The notes below the pieces were generated by a model that was not told where the DNA came from, made no database searches, and saw nothing but the letters and a program-made list of their open reading frames with translations. Shown here piece after piece: positions 63,905 to 64,000 of a DNA stretch of 64,000 nucleotides. Each line of letters begins with the position of its first letter. The stretch's first letter is position 1. The stretch covers positions 37,291-101,290 of the forward strand of contig NZ_SWLG01000014.1 of NCBI RefSeq assembly GCF_005747095.1, read 5' to 3'. The DNA comes from Exobacillus caeni. GTDB taxonomy: Bacteria; Bacillota; Bacilli; Bacillales; Guptibacillaceae. The position numbers were made by a program, and so were the translations under genes.

Positions 63905-64000
63905 TATAGTAGAGTAGGACGAGGGCTTTCGCCCTCGGACCCCTCATCAAACCGGACGTGCGGCTTTCCCGCATCCGGCTTTCTTTTCGTTAGTTCCCCA
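63905..64000 (-). mobile_element. 3' end of a group II intron (domains V and VI), cut by the window edge
   Basis: On the minus strand the segment at plus 63949-63982 reads as a 34-base domain V. It has the AGC triad start AGCCGGATGCGG, a GAAA tetraloop, then CCGCACGTCCGGTTT with the usual two-base bulge. It is followed by domain VI with GAGGGGTCC, GAGGGC-GAAA-GCCCTC and a bulged-A-like CCTACTC near 63912-63945. The 3' splice site should lie near 63905-63910. The body, including any maturase gene in domain IV, lies beyond 64000. Confidence 0.85.

Overview
The window reads as chromosomal DNA of an endospore-former-type Firmicute of the family Bacillaceae. Three things point there: strong GGAGG-type ribosome binding sites with frequent TTG/GTG starts, intrinsic terminators after most genes, and above all the gene block pcrB-pcrA-ligA-camS ... 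proline symporter-gatCAB-dgkB-rlmCD, whose order is that of Bacillus subtilis (pcrB-pcrA-ligA-yerH ... opuE-gatCAB-yerQ-yefA). I cannot name the species. No rRNA or tRNA gene was seen. Most genes lie on the minus strand.

Layout. 1-6.8 kb: the end of an mhqD-like esterase, an mhqO-like dioxygenase behind an MhqR-type operator, a DUF3900-like protein, mnmH, small unknowns, a methylmalonyl-CoA-epimerase-like VOC protein and an esterase. 6.8-9.6 kb: a GntR/YtrA-regulated ABC exporter operon with its own palindromic operator. 9.8-16.8 kb: threonine aldolase, then an operon of acidic exported peptide, ApbE flavinyltransferase, ferric-reductase-like membrane protein and an OmpR/histidine kinase pair, then a hydrolase and an exported M23 peptidase. 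17.1-21.5 kb: CstA carbon-starvation/pyruvate-type transporter with a perfect cre site and a LytS/LytR-type two-component system. 21.7-29 kb: a SEC-C protein, a zinc-ribbon protein, oxidoreductases and an MFS transporter behind a CsoR/CstR-like palindrome. 29.1-39.8 kb: a beta-glucan utilisation locus (secreted GH16 with three carbohydrate-binding modules, GH30, GH1, a sugar ABC importer and a LacI repressor with four matching palindromic operators). 40-46 kb: a NarL/DesK-type two-component system, a CcdC-like protein, several small proteins, a proline iminopeptidase-like hydrolase and an ArsR/SRPBCC/VOC cluster. 46.3-63.2 kb: housekeeping genes rlmCD, dgkB, gatBAC, a proline symporter with a 34-residue partner, pruA/rocA, camS, ligA, pcrA and pcrB.

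Repeats make up most of the unexplained sequence. They are: a MITE-like family with inverted ends in a long (4.2-4.9 kb) and a short (9.6-9.8 kb) form plus a remnant near 60.1 kb; two copies of a nested hairpin built on GTGCCTGGCAC; four CAAACGTTTG palindromes exactly 32 bp apart upstream of gatC, with stray copies near 17.0 and 56.6-56.8 kb; a 21-bp tandem array at 63.4-63.8 kb; and, at the right edge, domains V and VI of a group II intron on the minus strand whose body lies outside the window.

Several small genes that automatic callers would miss are supported by good ribosome binding sites: 42998-43162, 44338-44472, 52679-52840 and 54389-54493.
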